The notes below the pieces were generated by a model that saw only the letters and a list, made by a program, of their open reading frames with translations, searched no databases and was not told the DNA's origin. Made by a program: the position numbers and the translations under genes. From JBQDBK01 sp052090825 (lineage in GTDB: Bacteria > Bacillota > Clostridia > Tissierellales > Peptoniphilaceae), in assembly GCA_052090825.1 (NCBI GenBank), contig JBQDBK010000003.1, positions 1 through 64,000 of the forward strand: 64,000 bases of DNA, given 5' to 3'. Positions 55,501-63,506 of the stretch are shown one piece after another. Within the stretch, counting starts at the first letter, position 1, and every line of letters starts with the position of its first letter.

Positions 55501-57038
55501 TTATCTGGATTAGTTAATTTAAAGTTTAAATAATCATTAGATTTTTCGCCAATATAATGATAGTCTTCATTAGTTAAAGGTTCAGAGTTTGAAACTGCCT
55601 TCCACTTATTTTCAGTCTGATCAAAACGTAAGCGATAGTTTCCTTGAGTTATAAGAACCTGATCTACTTTTTCTTCGTCTTTATAAATATTTAATTCTTC
55701 TGGTGTAGGAGATACACCTAAATCTACTGTATAAAGTCTAAGGTAGGAATTTTCTCCTTTTCTTTTTATATAGTAATGTCCTGGCTTATCGGTTTGTATA
55801 AACTCCCATTCTGATAAGACATTGTTATCTTTTTCTTCTATTGTATGGTGTTCCGTGTTATCATTTGTTGCCTTTTCATTATAATGAATCCAGCCTTCAA
55901 CGGGATTCCAACCATCTACACCGTCTTTTGGTAAAGTATTTATAAGTTGTTTATTAACAAATTTTTCATGATTTGGATCTTGTGGATCGGTAAAATCATC
56001 ATTTATATTTGGACTATTTCCTATAACATAATCTCCATCAGGAATATTAGCAAGCTTTTCTGTTGGAGTGTTTTCTTGATGAGTAAATATTTCTTTGTTA
56101 CTCACTTTATATAATCTAAGTGCTTTCCCTAAATCTCCTGGTTTAGCCGCCCAGTAATTATAATCTTGAAAATATTGTAAAGAACCATAATCATTAAAAA
56201 TATAAAAGGCTGTAGGATCTGATTTTAAAGTCATAATTTTCAAAAATCTTGCTTCTTGTGTAGCAATCCCATTTGAATCCATTAATTGATCCAAAACAAT
56301 TCTATTATGTCCTCTACTTCTATAAGGCTCATTTCCTATTCTTAGATATCTATTATTTCCTGGGTTTGGATTATTATAATCATCATAAACAGCTATAGTA
56401 TATCTTCCATCTCCTTCTCTGCTAATTCTGAAACTTCCTTGCCATTTACTTATCCCTTGCAAATTATTTCCATTTCTTAAAGTATTAATGGAGTTAACAA
56501 AGTCAGCCGTATTATTATCATTACTTTCTATAGCTTTAGTGCTGTCTTCATTAGTTATATAATATTCTCCCTCTGGAATAATAGCTTCAACTAATTCTTC
56601 CTCACTAGAAGCTGTATCCTCAATAGACCAATCATCCAATTTTACCAAATTTATTCTATTATTAGCAACAGTCCCTTCCCATGCATGCCAACCTGCTCCT
56701 CCGGAATCTATATTAAAAGCTTGCCCATTTGCTTTACTCCTAATAAAATAATAATTTCCACTTTTCTCAAAATCATAAATATATTCATCTGCTTCTGGGC
56801 TTGAATTATCTGGACTCTCTAACTTTGTATAATACCAACCACTATAAGGATTTGCTTCTCTTTCGATTATTTTAGCATAATTCCCTTTTTCATCTCTAAT
56901 ATTAAATTCTCCATTTTCCCTTTTAATAAAAGTCCACATTGTTGGAAGTTCATTCTTATCGCTTAGATAATAGTAATCTCCAATTCTCTCCAATGATGTA
57001 TATCCTAAAAATGAGTCTTTTTCTATTTTTGAATCCAT
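52509..57038 (-). CDS. Large LPETG adhesin, probably 5'-truncated
   Basis: A 1509-residue cell-wall protein and likely pilus tip adhesin. The N-terminal half holds three modules opening with Pro/Gly-Tyr segments (PEGEYYITNE, PDGDYVIGNS) and Trp-rich sheets that resemble lectin-type beta-trefoils. Residues about 1045-1135 form a Cna-B/SpaA domain (FLHKKDKSGNPLKEITFELHK), and LPETG lies at 1468-1472. The first ATG (57038) has no ribosome site and no signal peptide follows. The same frame stays open a further 46 codons to 57174-57176 with protein-like sequence (SPGEYSFIIV) but no ATG, GTG or TTG. The 5' end seems to be lost. Confidence 0.85.
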   Translation of the reverse strand: MDSKIEKDSFLGYTSLERIGDYYYLSDKNELPTMWTFIKRENGEFNIRDEKGNYAKIIEREANPYSGWYYTKLESPDNSSPEADEYIYDFEKSGNYYFIRSKANGQAFNIDSGGAGWHAWEGTVANNRINLVKLDDWSIEDTASSEEELVEAIIPEGEYYITNEDSTKAIESNDNNTADFVNSINTLRNGNNLQGISKWQGSFRISREGDGRYTIAVYDDYNNPNPGNNRYLRIGNEPYRSRGHNRIVLDQLMDSNGIATQEARFLKIMTLKSDPTAFYIFNDYGSLQYFQDYNYWAAKPGDLGKALRLYKVSNKEIFTHQENTPTEKLANIPDGDYVIGNSPNINDDFTDPQDPNHEKFVNKQLINTLPKDGVDGWNPVEGWIHYNEKATNDNTEHHTIEEKDNNVLSEWEFIQTDKPGHYYIKRKGENSYLRLYTVDLGVSPTPEELNIYKDEEKVDQVLITQGNYRLRFDQTENKWKAVSNSEPLTNEDYHYIGEKSNDYLNFKLTNPDKGENEWLNNVRLMEKILVDNLDNNLGTNIPKGSYKELGPIGKIYNIQHSGEENPYKNLYRMGQKKDSLPSNLTEDLLKDHYKEYDLIGWEITLDGTNYLIDKDAEFTKKTDGSGIEISGDKVSVNGVAQTEKLFISYGNKNPLTTKWKELSAPLYFEFNYGKGIMDLERAMSVEDLLARETSNDIVTPVVAIGRLFYGQDLPKADKTSTSSITMNDTLKRKFRSDRSLVFDVDTTGNDERLINQIYIEKIVDIGSGKDPTFKTPGFTITDVRLREDSIDWLGESDTVLAILKKSIDNGPDVFFQPDKRNIKIDSYDIDFLWIDRQVNGSYLKGIVYANMTDLTIGKQFVNIDVKDIEKLKELHEPGNDNNPEERFNIQMKVDSKRGDLQDENRQYNDTLYTLAFNRTSDGNTNQTDYPILGEEPKTYDEIQRVNTVFDETNKIVKWRARVFKYEFFQLEERGVDLKDYEDGAKNNLYSRIKPYKKSGENPEIQIDSFSYATSKLASIKSPREGAYKTEDYDLVDFDNLYSKGGIIFLHKKDKSGNPLKEITFELHKISGDSDDSKFPQTKDTLEDGSLVFTDLLQGNYVLKEVPKADSIYQPIPDFEFSIERIESDKAPYYDIIEKEEGSVKSYPGNKLSHDRSINYIDVTNEIKSDIKALRVEKDFENLTTAEFEDIIKGDSQGMNFQINIEGIEKGEKYTKTLTYDNANSVISNSKKLIWYVTGLEGTNGEISPLVMEEISISEDNEEYFNYPIVRRVAKFNGENKDFSDFPNFKIENSELSNEGDNVFQLTNIYTDTFELALQVEGRTKEYKDYRAIKGMQFSIYGSIDEVLPGNPLELLKNTNYYKLEKPDHDGELTDIFETNLNGIERIDKLSYYEGNEYALNQEYNPPNGNDEVFQNILEPFIIQVVKNNEGKLEPKILSGHPLDEQIEWEYQNGILVLRIKLDRTNYRLPETGGIGTNIVKKVAIGIIFATVTSLIYRKKYKNIKTKGEN

Positions 57039-57169
57039 ACTTTTACTTTCTTGATCAGAAACTATAATAAAGGAATATTCTCCTGGGCTAAGACTGGCTA
57101 TATCATTATTGACAATTTTGTATCTGATTTCTTCCTTTTTACTAGTCTTCTTACTGGGTATATATACAA

Positions 57170-57186
57170 ATAACTTTTAAAGTTAT
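57170..57186. promoter_or_regulatory. Perfect 17-nt palindrome, candidate operator
   Basis: ATAACTTTTAAAGTTAT lies 40 nt before the msrAB start and at the end of the truncated adhesin frame. It may be a repressor site for msrAB, but the regulator is not identifiable. Confidence 0.4.
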
Positions 57187-57225
57187 ATATTTTTATTTTA
57201 AAAAGTTGTTTAAAAGGAGGTTTAT

Positions 57226-58326
57226 ATGCGTTTAAAATATATAGTAGGGATTTTGAGTATTTTAATAATACTTTTTGCTATAAAATCTATAAATTCTAAG
57301 GATAAAGTAAATAGATCTAGACCAATAGATGATAATAAATCAATTAATAATTACAAGGAGGAAGATATGGAAACAATTTATTTAGCAGGAGGATGTTTTT
57401 GGGGACTAGAAGAATATTTCCACAGGATTGATGGGGTTGTTAATGTAACTTCTGGATATGGTAATGGTAATACTGATAATCCAACTTATGAAGATGTAAT
57501 TCATAAGGATACGGGTTTTGCAGAAACTGTTGAGGTTAAATTTGACCCTAATAAAATAGACTTAACTGAAATACTTCTTTATTATTTTAAAGTAATTGAC
57601 CCCACTTCTATAAATAGGCAGGGTAATGATGTGGGCGAACAATATAGGACTGGTATCTATTATCTTAACGATAAACAGTTAGAAGAAATAAATAAAGTTG
57701 TATCTCTTGAACAAAAGAAGTATGATAAAAAAATTGTAGTTGAAGTTGAGCCAAAGAAAAATTTTTATCCTGCAGAAGACTACCACCAAAACTACCTTCA
57801 AAAAAATAAGGGTGGCTATTGTCATATAGATCTTAGCCAAGCAGAAACTGGTGTTGAAAGAGATGAGTCTCTTGGCAAAAAAAATGTCTATACTAAACCT
57901 TCTGATGAGGAATTAAGACAAAACCTTAGCAAGGAAGAATATGATGTTACTCAAAAGGCAAGTACTGAAAAACCTTTTAGCCATGAATATGACAAACTTA
58001 ATGAAAAGGGTATATATGTGGATATTGTTTCTGGCCAGCCTTTATTTTCTTCTGAAGATAAGTATGATGCTGGTTGTGGTTGGCCAAGTTTTACTAAACC
58101 AATTGAAAAAAGTAATGTAAAAGAAGTAGAAGATAAGTCTTTTGGTATGATTAGAACAGAAGTTAAAAGTTCTAGCGTAGATTCCCATCTTGGACACGTT
58201 TTTAATGACGGACCAGATGAAAAAGGTGGGCTAAGGTATTGCATAAATGGTAGTTCCCTTAGATTTATTCCTTATAAAGATATGGAAAAAGAAGGCTATA
58301 AAGATTTAATGGATATATTTGAATAA
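57226..58326 (+). CDS. msrAB: Membrane-anchored methionine sulfoxide reductase MsrA-MsrB
   Basis: A 366-residue fusion. An N-terminal membrane anchor or signal (about 4-20) is followed by MsrA with the catalytic Cys57 (GGCFWG) and an EDYHQNYL segment. MsrB follows with GCGWPSFTKP, SHLGHVFNDGP and the catalytic Cys339 (LRYCINGSSLRF). The second zinc CxxC pair of classical MsrB is not evident. It repairs oxidised Met in envelope proteins. An AAGGAGG site precedes the ATG, and it is divergent from the pilus operon. Confidence 0.94.
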   Translation: MRLKYIVGILSILIILFAIKSINSKDKVNRSRPIDDNKSINNYKEEDMETIYLAGGCFWGLEEYFHRIDGVVNVTSGYGNGNTDNPTYEDVIHKDTGFAETVEVKFDPNKIDLTEILLYYFKVIDPTSINRQGNDVGEQYRTGIYYLNDKQLEEINKVVSLEQKKYDKKIVVEVEPKKNFYPAEDYHQNYLQKNKGGYCHIDLSQAETGVERDESLGKKNVYTKPSDEELRQNLSKEEYDVTQKASTEKPFSHEYDKLNEKGIYVDIVSGQPLFSSEDKYDAGCGWPSFTKPIEKSNVKEVEDKSFGMIRTEVKSSSVDSHLGHVFNDGPDEKGGLRYCINGSSLRFIPYKDMEKEGYKDLMDIFE

Positions 58327-58358
58327 AAAAACAGGTGATTTAAATCACCTATTTTTTT
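58325..58358. terminator. Bidirectional terminator
   Basis: AGGTGATTT/AAATCACCT stem flanked by A7 and T7, between msrAB and the convergent DUF924 gene. Confidence 0.88.
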
Positions 58359-58363
58359 ATTTC

Positions 58364-58918
58364 TTAGCTAAAATAGTTTCCATTTTTTTCTTTCAACCAA
58401 GCTTTTTCTTCTTCAGTAGATTCTCTTCCAAAATCTCCATTCTGATAAGGGTACCTACCAAACTTATCTAATATGTCCCTATGCTTGTCCTCAAAATGTA
58501 GAGTAGTCTTATCTTCAAGTTCTTGGTAATACTTATAAGCCCAATTATGCAACTCTCTAGATTCAGAATGCATAAATGGTAAAAGTATAAATCTTTTTTT
58601 ACCATCTTCTAAATCTTTATAGCCTTCTTTGTTAATTAATTCTTGGGCTAAGGCTATTGCCATCTTATCTTGAGTATAAGTTCTTATATCTCTTCTAAAT
58701 AAGTTTCTAGAAAATTGATCTAAAACTATAATCTCTGCCAATCTTCCTTCAATAGTTTCTCTCCAATCTACTAACAAACCTTCTTTTGCATATTCCCAAG
58801 TATCTAAAAATTCTTTTCTTATAAGTTCATCAAATTCTCTGTTCTCGTCAAAATGTAAAGGTATATGTTTTTCATCAAACCAAAAATCCAAAACTTCTTT
58901 ATAGCTTTTTACACTCAT
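58364..58918 (-). CDS. DUF924 family protein
   Basis: A 184-residue soluble helical protein. LDFWFDEKH, VLDQFSRNLFRRD and FGRYPYQNGDFGRESTEEEKAWL are the conserved DUF924 segments, a TPR-like fold of unknown function. It lies 20 nt downstream of the flavodoxin-like gene on the same strand, so the two may be co-transcribed. Confidence 0.88.
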   Translation of the reverse strand: MSVKSYKEVLDFWFDEKHIPLHFDENREFDELIRKEFLDTWEYAKEGLLVDWRETIEGRLAEIIVLDQFSRNLFRRDIRTYTQDKMAIALAQELINKEGYKDLEDGKKRFILLPFMHSESRELHNWAYKYYQELEDKTTLHFEDKHRDILDKFGRYPYQNGDFGRESTEEEKAWLKEKNGNYFS

Positions 58919-58938
58919 CCTAATACACCTTTCTATAT

Positions 58939-59376
58939 CTATTCTATCTCTTCTTTACCTAGTCTTTTTACAAAATCATCAATAAGCTCATCTTCATTAT
59001 TATTTTTCCCTAAAATTTCAAGAATAGACTTATACCCTTCTTTATTCATCAGCCTAGTACTTTTTGCACTTATAACTAGATGGACTTTTTCTTTTGGAAC
59101 TTCTTTTAAAAGCATTCTAATTGCAGGAGCTACTTTGGCTGCCCATAGAGGTGATACAATAATAAGCTCATCATAACTTCCTAAATCTTGACTTAAACTT
59201 ATTTCTACATCCTTATCTCGAGAAGCATATAATCCCCCTTTAGCAAAACCACTTACTCCAGACCAATCCATATTGTCCTTAACCTCAATAAGCTGACATG
59301 AAAGCTTGTTGGCAATTTTTTCTGCAATCCTCTTGCTATTTTCTGTTCTTGTGAAATAACATACCTTATAAATCAT
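58939..59376 (-). CDS. Flavodoxin-like protein
   Basis: A 145-residue flavodoxin-fold protein. The phosphate loop at the N terminus reads YFTRTENSKRIAEKIA (in place of S/T-G-x-T-G-N-T), followed by ELIIVSPLWAAKVAPAIR in the flavin contact region. It is probably an FMN-binding electron carrier or small reductase. Start ATG with GGAG upstream. Confidence 0.82.
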   Translation of the reverse strand: MIYKVCYFTRTENSKRIAEKIANKLSCQLIEVKDNMDWSGVSGFAKGGLYASRDKDVEISLSQDLGSYDELIIVSPLWAAKVAPAIRMLLKEVPKEKVHLVISAKSTRLMNKEGYKSILEILGKNNNEDELIDDFVKRLGKEEIE

Positions 59377-59485
59377 TTTAACATCTCCTTAGTTATTAAT
59401 TATATATATCCAAAATTCAATATAAATAATCAAAGCATAGGTTTTAAAATTATAAAATTAATCCTAAACTTAAAATTCTTCTCTT

Positions 59486-59537
59486 AAAATAAATAAGCTG
59501 AAATCCCCTCTTAAGAGAATTTCAGCTTATTTATTTT
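59486..59537 (-). terminator. Terminator after radical SAM gene
   Basis: A 19-bp perfect stem (AAAATAAATAAGCTGAAAT and complement) around a 14-nt loop, with T-rich ends. Confidence 0.9.
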
Positions 59538-59563
59538 AAAAATATTAAATCAAGAAATACATC

Positions 59564-60904
59564 TTAATTTTTTTCATTAGCAAGCCATAAATCTTCTGCT
59601 ACCGAATCCCAATTTTCAGCATATTTTTCACATTTAGCACAAAGTTCATCTACACTTTCAGGTGATTCTAAATCTGTAGAATGAGCTCCTGTTTTTTTAA
59701 CCATTTCCTTTAGCTTATAAGGATTCTCTAACATAGGACATGGTTTTAGCATATTGTCATTAAAAGGCTGTCCATCATGGTAAGCCATAAACATAGGCGA
59801 TTGTAAAGCTTCTAATAAAGTTTTTTCTCTAATATTTGAATCTGAATAATGTATGAAGACACATGGATCAATATCTCCGTTTGCATTTATATGAAGATAA
59901 TTTTTACCTCCAGCTATACAGCCATTTATATATTCTGCGTCATTTTGAAAATCCATAGCAAAAAGTGGTTTTTCCTTACGATACTTCCTTATTAAATGAT
60001 AAACTTTTTTTCGTTGCTCTGGACTAGGCATTAAATCAACTACAGCATCATTGCCTACTGGCATATAGTGAAAATACCATATAAAATGAGCTCCTAAATC
60101 AATTAAACTATCATAGAAATCTTCAGATAATATAGAATCTATATTAGCGCTGGTGTAACAAGTCGATATTCCGTATACTAACTTGTTTTCTCTTAAAATT
60201 TCAATTGCCTTAATTACTCTTTCATATACGCCATTACCCCTACGTCCATCTGTAGCTTCTTCAAAACCTTCAAGAGAAATAGCAGGAACAAGATTTCCTA
60301 CCCTTAACATTTCTTTTGCAAAAGCATCATCAATTAATGTGGCATTTGTAAAAGTTAAAAAAACACAATCTGAATGTTTTTCGCATAATTTAATTAAATC
60401 CTTTTTACGAACTAGGGGCTCACCTCCTGTATATATGTACATATATATTCCTAATTCTTTACCTTGTCTTATAATATCATCAATTTCGTCATAACTTAAG
60501 TTTAGTTTATTTCCATATTCAGCTGCCCAACATCCTTTACAATGAAGATTACATGCAGATGTGGGATCTAATAATATTGTCCATGGTATATTACAATTAT
60601 ATTTTTTCCTATATTCTTCTTGTTTAGGCCATCCTATCATACTAGCATTTACAAAGAAATTTTTTGCAATTTTCTTTAATACATAAGGATCTATATTTGT
60701 AAAAAGATTCTGAATGAAATTATAGTAAGGATCTTCTGGATTGCTAATTGCCTCACGTATTACTTTCCTTTGAGGCTCAAACTCTCCTTTAGAAAACCTA
60801 TCCGCCCAATTCATAAGTTCAATTAAATTATTTTCTGGATCTTTAAGAACATAATCAATAACTTTATCAACACCAATTTCTTTTACTTTAGTTGAAATAC
60901 TCAT
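59564..60904 (-). CDS. Radical SAM protein with SPASM-type C terminus
   Basis: A 446-residue protein. The radical SAM cluster motif is CNLHCKGC (Cys118, 122, 125), with YTGGEPL downstream. The C-terminal half holds further Cys (GCIAGG, DPCVF, PCPML, CAKCEKY) as in SPASM-type auxiliary cluster domains. About 110 helical residues precede the radical SAM domain. It resembles the YydG/molybdenum-cofactor-type or heme/peptide-modifying group, but no substrate peptide is adjacent. The start is the ATG at 60904 behind GGAGG; the ATG at 60916 overlaps that site. Confidence 0.85.
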   Translation of the reverse strand: MSISTKVKEIGVDKVIDYVLKDPENNLIELMNWADRFSKGEFEPQRKVIREAISNPEDPYYNFIQNLFTNIDPYVLKKIAKNFFVNASMIGWPKQEEYRKKYNCNIPWTILLDPTSACNLHCKGCWAAEYGNKLNLSYDEIDDIIRQGKELGIYMYIYTGGEPLVRKKDLIKLCEKHSDCVFLTFTNATLIDDAFAKEMLRVGNLVPAISLEGFEEATDGRRGNGVYERVIKAIEILRENKLVYGISTCYTSANIDSILSEDFYDSLIDLGAHFIWYFHYMPVGNDAVVDLMPSPEQRKKVYHLIRKYRKEKPLFAMDFQNDAEYINGCIAGGKNYLHINANGDIDPCVFIHYSDSNIREKTLLEALQSPMFMAYHDGQPFNDNMLKPCPMLENPYKLKEMVKKTGAHSTDLESPESVDELCAKCEKYAENWDSVAEDLWLANEKN

Positions 60905-61504
60905 AAATTCCTCCATCTTAATCTTCTCAATTTTTAACTAATACCATCTTTCTTTAAATTAAAACAATATGAAAATTAAACTTGCACCTAAGGAACATTT
61001 TATAAAATATAAAAGAAAATAAAATCTATTATACTTTAAGTGTTATCCATATACTACGACATCTAAAAGTTACATAAGCTACATTTTTATGAAGCTTTTA
61101 TTTAGAAAAAAATCATCAAGGACTAATTGTTCTAAAAAAAATTATCTTGCTTTCATATATATAGAAATTCCTTATTAAAAAACAACTTACTTATAAGGCA
61201 GAAATACCCCCTTCTGATTTAATATACTTTTTATTTTCTATATTCTTTAGTTCTTAACATTTATTAATAAGTTACTTCCCTATTTTTTAAGTTTAATCTA
61301 TTGTAATAACTTTTTTTAATCTAATTATTTATTTTATTAACACCCTTAAATATTAATAAAAAACTAGTTCTTCTCTTATATTCATTATAGTATAAGGGAA
61401 ATAGGCTTTCATTTGACAAAAGCTTATAAATGCCATGTATTTAAACATATTTATCTTTTTGTATTAAAATTAGTCATAATTCAAAACTGCCTAATTACTC
61501 AAAT
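60905..61504. other. 600-bp AT-rich intergenic region
   Basis: No gene with a ribosome site was seen. Short frames such as a 29-codon plus-strand ORF near 61089 lack any ribosome site. It must contain the radical SAM promoter; no pair of -35/-10 boxes stands out. A small stem with a C-rich loop (CAGAA-ATACCCCC-TTCTG, near 61200) is present. Confidence 0.5.
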
Positions 61505-61506
61505 AA

Positions 61507-61534
61507 AAAAGACTGTGAATTAACACAGTCTTTT
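61507..61534 (-). terminator. Terminator after ric
   Basis: AAAAGACTGTG/CACAGTCTTTT stem with a 6-nt loop; the minus strand continues TTTATTT. Confidence 0.85.
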
Positions 61535-61540
61535 AATAAT

Positions 61541-62188
61541 TTACTTTTCAAATAATACAGAGTTTTCCAAGAATATATGCAAGTGAATATCATCAACTAA
61601 GTCATGAAGCTTTTCAAAAGCTAGATTATAAGTTGCACATCCATCCTTAGGTGGGGTGAAATCATTGGTTAATTTTTGAAGTTCTCTTAAAAGTTCTCCT
61701 GCATTTTCATGGTCATCCCTAAGTTTAGACCAGTCTGTATCATCATTTTTTAAGGCCATAGGAAATACATTCTTTTCTTCATCAGCAAAATGTGGCATTA
61801 GGTCTGCCTTTAGCATCATAAATTTTTGGAAGATCTCAGTTAAAATTTCCCCATGTTTTTCATAATGAACATACAATATTTTTCCTAAAAGTCTTTCAAC
61901 TTCGTCTATTAAACTTTCTTCTGTCCTATGGTGATTAACTATTATATAATTAATCAGGGCTTTTTTATCTAATAGTAAAGCCTGTCTCCAATCTTTAGCA
62001 TTTTCTTCTCCACTATAAGAATTTAATTTTTCTATAAATTCCTCTACATTTAAACCTTGTTCTTTTACAGAATCTCCTAGATTTTTCCAACCACCACAAC
62101 AAAAATCTATATTATTCTCACTTAAAAGTTCAACTATATTCGGCCTTTCCTTGACAGCTTCTTCAACTCTCATATCTTTCTTAATCAT
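61541..62188 (-). CDS. ric: Iron-sulfur cluster repair protein (RIC/ScdA)
   Basis: A 215-residue di-iron protein that repairs Fe-S clusters after nitric oxide or peroxide damage. The N-terminal ScdA domain has NNIDFCCGG. The rest is a hemerythrin-like four-helix domain with His/Glu ligands (NHHRTEE, HFADEEKNVFP, LRDDHENAG, DIHLHIFLENSVLF). The start is the ATG at 62188 behind AGGGGGA, 16 nt after fprA; an upstream in-frame start would overlap fprA. Confidence 0.93.
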   Translation of the reverse strand: MIKKDMRVEEAVKERPNIVELLSENNIDFCCGGWKNLGDSVKEQGLNVEEFIEKLNSYSGEENAKDWRQALLLDKKALINYIIVNHHRTEESLIDEVERLLGKILYVHYEKHGEILTEIFQKFMMLKADLMPHFADEEKNVFPMALKNDDTDWSKLRDDHENAGELLRELQKLTNDFTPPKDGCATYNLAFEKLHDLVDDIHLHIFLENSVLFEK

Positions 62189-62204
62189 TCTTCTTCCCCC
62201 TATA

Positions 62205-63401
62205 TTATTTATTACAAGCACTTATTAAATCTTCAGCAAGCTTTTTAATAGCCTCTTCATCTTTTTCTTCCATTGTCCATTTAACTTTTGCTGTAGTATC
62301 AATAGTTTCAAAACCAGCATCTTCTAAAGATTCTTTTATCACTTTAGCTGACTCCCCAGACCAACCATAAGTTCCAAAAGCAGCTCCTATTTTATCCTTA
62401 AAGTTTAAAGCCTTTAAAAAGTGCAACCAACCAGCAACTGATGATAAAACATCTCTTCCAACTGTTGGTGAACCAACTGCTAGAGCCTTAGACTTAAATA
62501 CTTCAGTCATAATTTCATTTTTATCTTCTTTAGCACAATTAAAAATTTTAACAACAGTATCTGGAGAAAGTTGGTGAATTTCTTCTGCTAGTAAATGTGC
62601 CATGGAAGCAGTTGCTTCCCACATAGTGTCATATACTATTGTTATTTGATCTTCTTTATAAGAATCAGACCATTTAGCATATTTTTCTACAATTTGAAGA
62701 GGATTTTCTCTCCAAATAACTCCATGAGAAGGAGCTATAATATCTATTGGTAAATTTAGCGAAACTATTTCTTCTATTTTTTTCTTAGCTATATTTGCAA
62801 AAGGTGTTAAGATATTAGCATAATATTTTAAAGCTTCCTTTTCTAAAATACATTGATTAGCCTTGTCATTAAATAACTCATTTACTGCAAAATGTTGTCC
62901 AAAGGCATCATTGGAAAATAGGATATTATCTTCTGTTAAATAAGTTGCCATAGAATCCGGCCAATGTAGCATCATCATTTCTACAAATATTAATTTTTTC
63001 CCATTACCTATGTCTAATGAGTCTCCAGTTTTTACAACATTAAAGTTCCAATCTTCATGAAACTGTCCCTTTAAACTAGATAGGGCATTTTTAGTACAGT
63101 AAATTGGAGTGTCCGGTATTTCTTTCATTAAAGCTGGCAAAGAGCCTGAATGATCTATTTCTCCATGATTAACTACTATATAATCAATAGAATTTAGGTC
63201 AATTTCTTTTTTTAAATTATTTACAAAGAATTCATCATGAGGTTTCCATACTGTATCAATTAGAACAGTTTTTTCTTCCTCTATAAGATAGGCGTTTTGA
63301 CTTGACCCATTCATTACTGAATAATCATCCCCATGAAATTGTTCTAGTTCCCAGTCTATAAATCCAACCCACGATACATTATTTTTAACTTTCCTTTTCA
63401 T
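62205..63401 (-). CDS. fprA: Flavodiiron protein (A-type flavoprotein)
   Basis: A 398-residue O2/NO reductase. The N-terminal beta-lactamase-like domain carries the di-iron ligands: HGEIDH (79-84), MLHWPDS, FSNDAFGQH and SHGVIW. The C-terminal flavodoxin domain starts VYDTMWEATASMA and has SPTVGRDVL and TYGWSGESA. It removes O2 or NO in strict anaerobes. The ATG at 63401 has a GGGGAGG site. It is followed by ric and preceded by a Crp/Fnr-type regulator with a matching site at 63480-63493. Confidence 0.96.
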   Translation of the reverse strand: MKRKVKNNVSWVGFIDWELEQFHGDDYSVMNGSSQNAYLIEEEKTVLIDTVWKPHDEFFVNNLKKEIDLNSIDYIVVNHGEIDHSGSLPALMKEIPDTPIYCTKNALSSLKGQFHEDWNFNVVKTGDSLDIGNGKKLIFVEMMMLHWPDSMATYLTEDNILFSNDAFGQHFAVNELFNDKANQCILEKEALKYYANILTPFANIAKKKIEEIVSLNLPIDIIAPSHGVIWRENPLQIVEKYAKWSDSYKEDQITIVYDTMWEATASMAHLLAEEIHQLSPDTVVKIFNCAKEDKNEIMTEVFKSKALAVGSPTVGRDVLSSVAGWLHFLKALNFKDKIGAAFGTYGWSGESAKVIKESLEDAGFETIDTTAKVKWTMEEKDEEAIKKLAEDLISACNK

Positions 63402-63451
63402 AATTTTCCTCCCCTGTATAAGCTTCAACTCAAGTTTTAATTTCTATACTA

Positions 63452-63457
63452 AGTATA
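63452..63457 (-). promoter_or_regulatory. Candidate fprA -10 element
   Basis: TATACT on the minus strand, placing the start of transcription near 63445. There is no good -35, as expected if an activator is needed. Confidence 0.45.
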
Positions 63458-63479
63458 ACAAGATAAAAAATATAAAACA

Positions 63480-63493
63480 TTGACTTAAATCAA
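63480..63493. promoter_or_regulatory. Crp/Fnr-type operator upstream of fprA
   Basis: TTGACTTAAATCAA is an imperfect palindrome close to the FNR/HcpR-type pattern TTGAy-N4-rTCAA. Its centre lies about 41.5 nt upstream of the inferred start site, the class II activator position. It lies between a Crp/Fnr-family gene and fprA. Confidence 0.65.
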
Positions 63494-63506
63494 CTTATGA
63501 TTATTT

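Noticed and set aside
61089..61178. 29-codon plus-strand ORF in the 60.9-61.5 kb gap
   Set aside because: It has no ribosome site and a low-complexity product.
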